This document shows, piece by piece, positions 63,897 to 64,000 of a stretch of DNA of 64,000 bases. The notes beneath the pieces are model-generated. The model was given only the letters and a program-made list of their open reading frames with translations. It searched no databases and had not been told where the DNA came from. Position 1 is the stretch's first letter, and every line of letters starts with the position of its first letter. The stretch is from CANMXU01 sp052030545 (lineage in GTDB: Bacteria; Pseudomonadota; Gammaproteobacteria; Enterobacterales; Alteromonadaceae): assembly GCF_052030545.1 (NCBI RefSeq), contig NZ_JBPDIH010000006.1, forward strand, positions 284,868 through 348,867. The letters are read 5' to 3'. The position numbers and the translations under genes are program-made.

Positions 63897-64000
63897 TTAG
63901 AGCGTGTTGACCTTTGGTGTATTTTTTTGCAGCGAATTGTTTGCCATTTATACAAGGCAGAGCGATTGTCGTGTAGTTATTCTACATAAATGAGTGATAA
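63897..64000. repeat. Possible interspersed repeat element, cut by window end
   Basis: Starting with AGAGCGTGTTGACCTTTGG, the segment resembles short interspersed elements I recall in Alteromonadales genomes, which begin near G-TGTTGA-C/T-CTTT and end with the inverted complement. The matching end would lie beyond position 64000. No coding frame. Confidence 0.35.

Overview
The window is 64 kb of AT-rich chromosome from a marine-type gammaproteobacterium. The gene families point to Alteromonadales, most likely Colwelliaceae (Colwellia or Thalassotalea relatives). The reasons are an EF-G2-type fusA, DUF3718, three large TonB-dependent receptors, a PEP-CTERM protein with a PrsT-like TPR protein, a YajR-type MFS gene divergent from uvrA, and Rsd. 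This placement is inferred from family content, not from a database search. No rRNA, tRNA, CRISPR array, prophage, insertion sequence or integrase was recognised.

Layout. 0.3-2.5 kb: lone EF-G2 gene with its own terminator. 2.5-6.7 kb: a PHP-type phosphoesterase and a TonB-dependent receptor behind a PhoB-box-like triple repeat, so probably a phosphate-starvation uptake unit. 7.2-9.6 kb: DUF1254/DUF1214 protein and a LysR regulator. 9.8-13.6 kb: PEP-CTERM protein and PrsT-like TPR protein. 13.7-22.2 kb: two more receptors, a Tat-exported dienelactone-hydrolase-like protein, and a two-component system divergent from the second receptor. 22.3-28.3 kb: ssb, a TlpA-like thioredoxin, a thioesterase, a chemoreceptor and fadH, all on the minus strand. 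28.4-36.2 kb: Gre-like factor, membrane-bound wHTH/TPR regulator, DUF3718 protein, YajR-type MFS and uvrA. 36.2-44.9 kb: acetyltransferase, lactonase-like lipoprotein, an unusual non-coding array, LysR, Kef-type antiporter, DUF4382 lipoprotein and a two-gene spermidine-synthase-like module. 45-52 kb: acyl-CoA metabolism (prpE; a gcdH/CoA-transferase operon with a divergent LysR). 52-64 kb: a 1498-residue surface lipoprotein, small lipoprotein, unknown membrane protein, FAH-family hydrolase, TSUP permease, L-2-hydroxyglutarate-oxidase-like enzyme, S1/P1 nuclease and rsd.

The most striking non-protein feature is at 38.2-39.04 kb. Three tandem copies of a unit each carry a strong sigma70 promoter (TTGTCA, 17 bp, TATTAT), about 76 transcribed bases identical in all copies, and a strong intrinsic terminator. 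The spacers between copies have diverged. This looks like an array of three identical small RNA genes with a C-rich hairpin loop; I do not recognise the family.

Other points of note: a sulfatase-fold protein that has lost essentially every catalytic residue; a receptor leader whose inverted repeat covers its ribosome binding site; a truncated DUF4437-like gene; and heptanucleotide repeats just behind two stop codons. Several starts were moved inward from the longest open frame where a signal peptide, ribosome binding site or upstream terminator indicated it; these are stated entry by entry.
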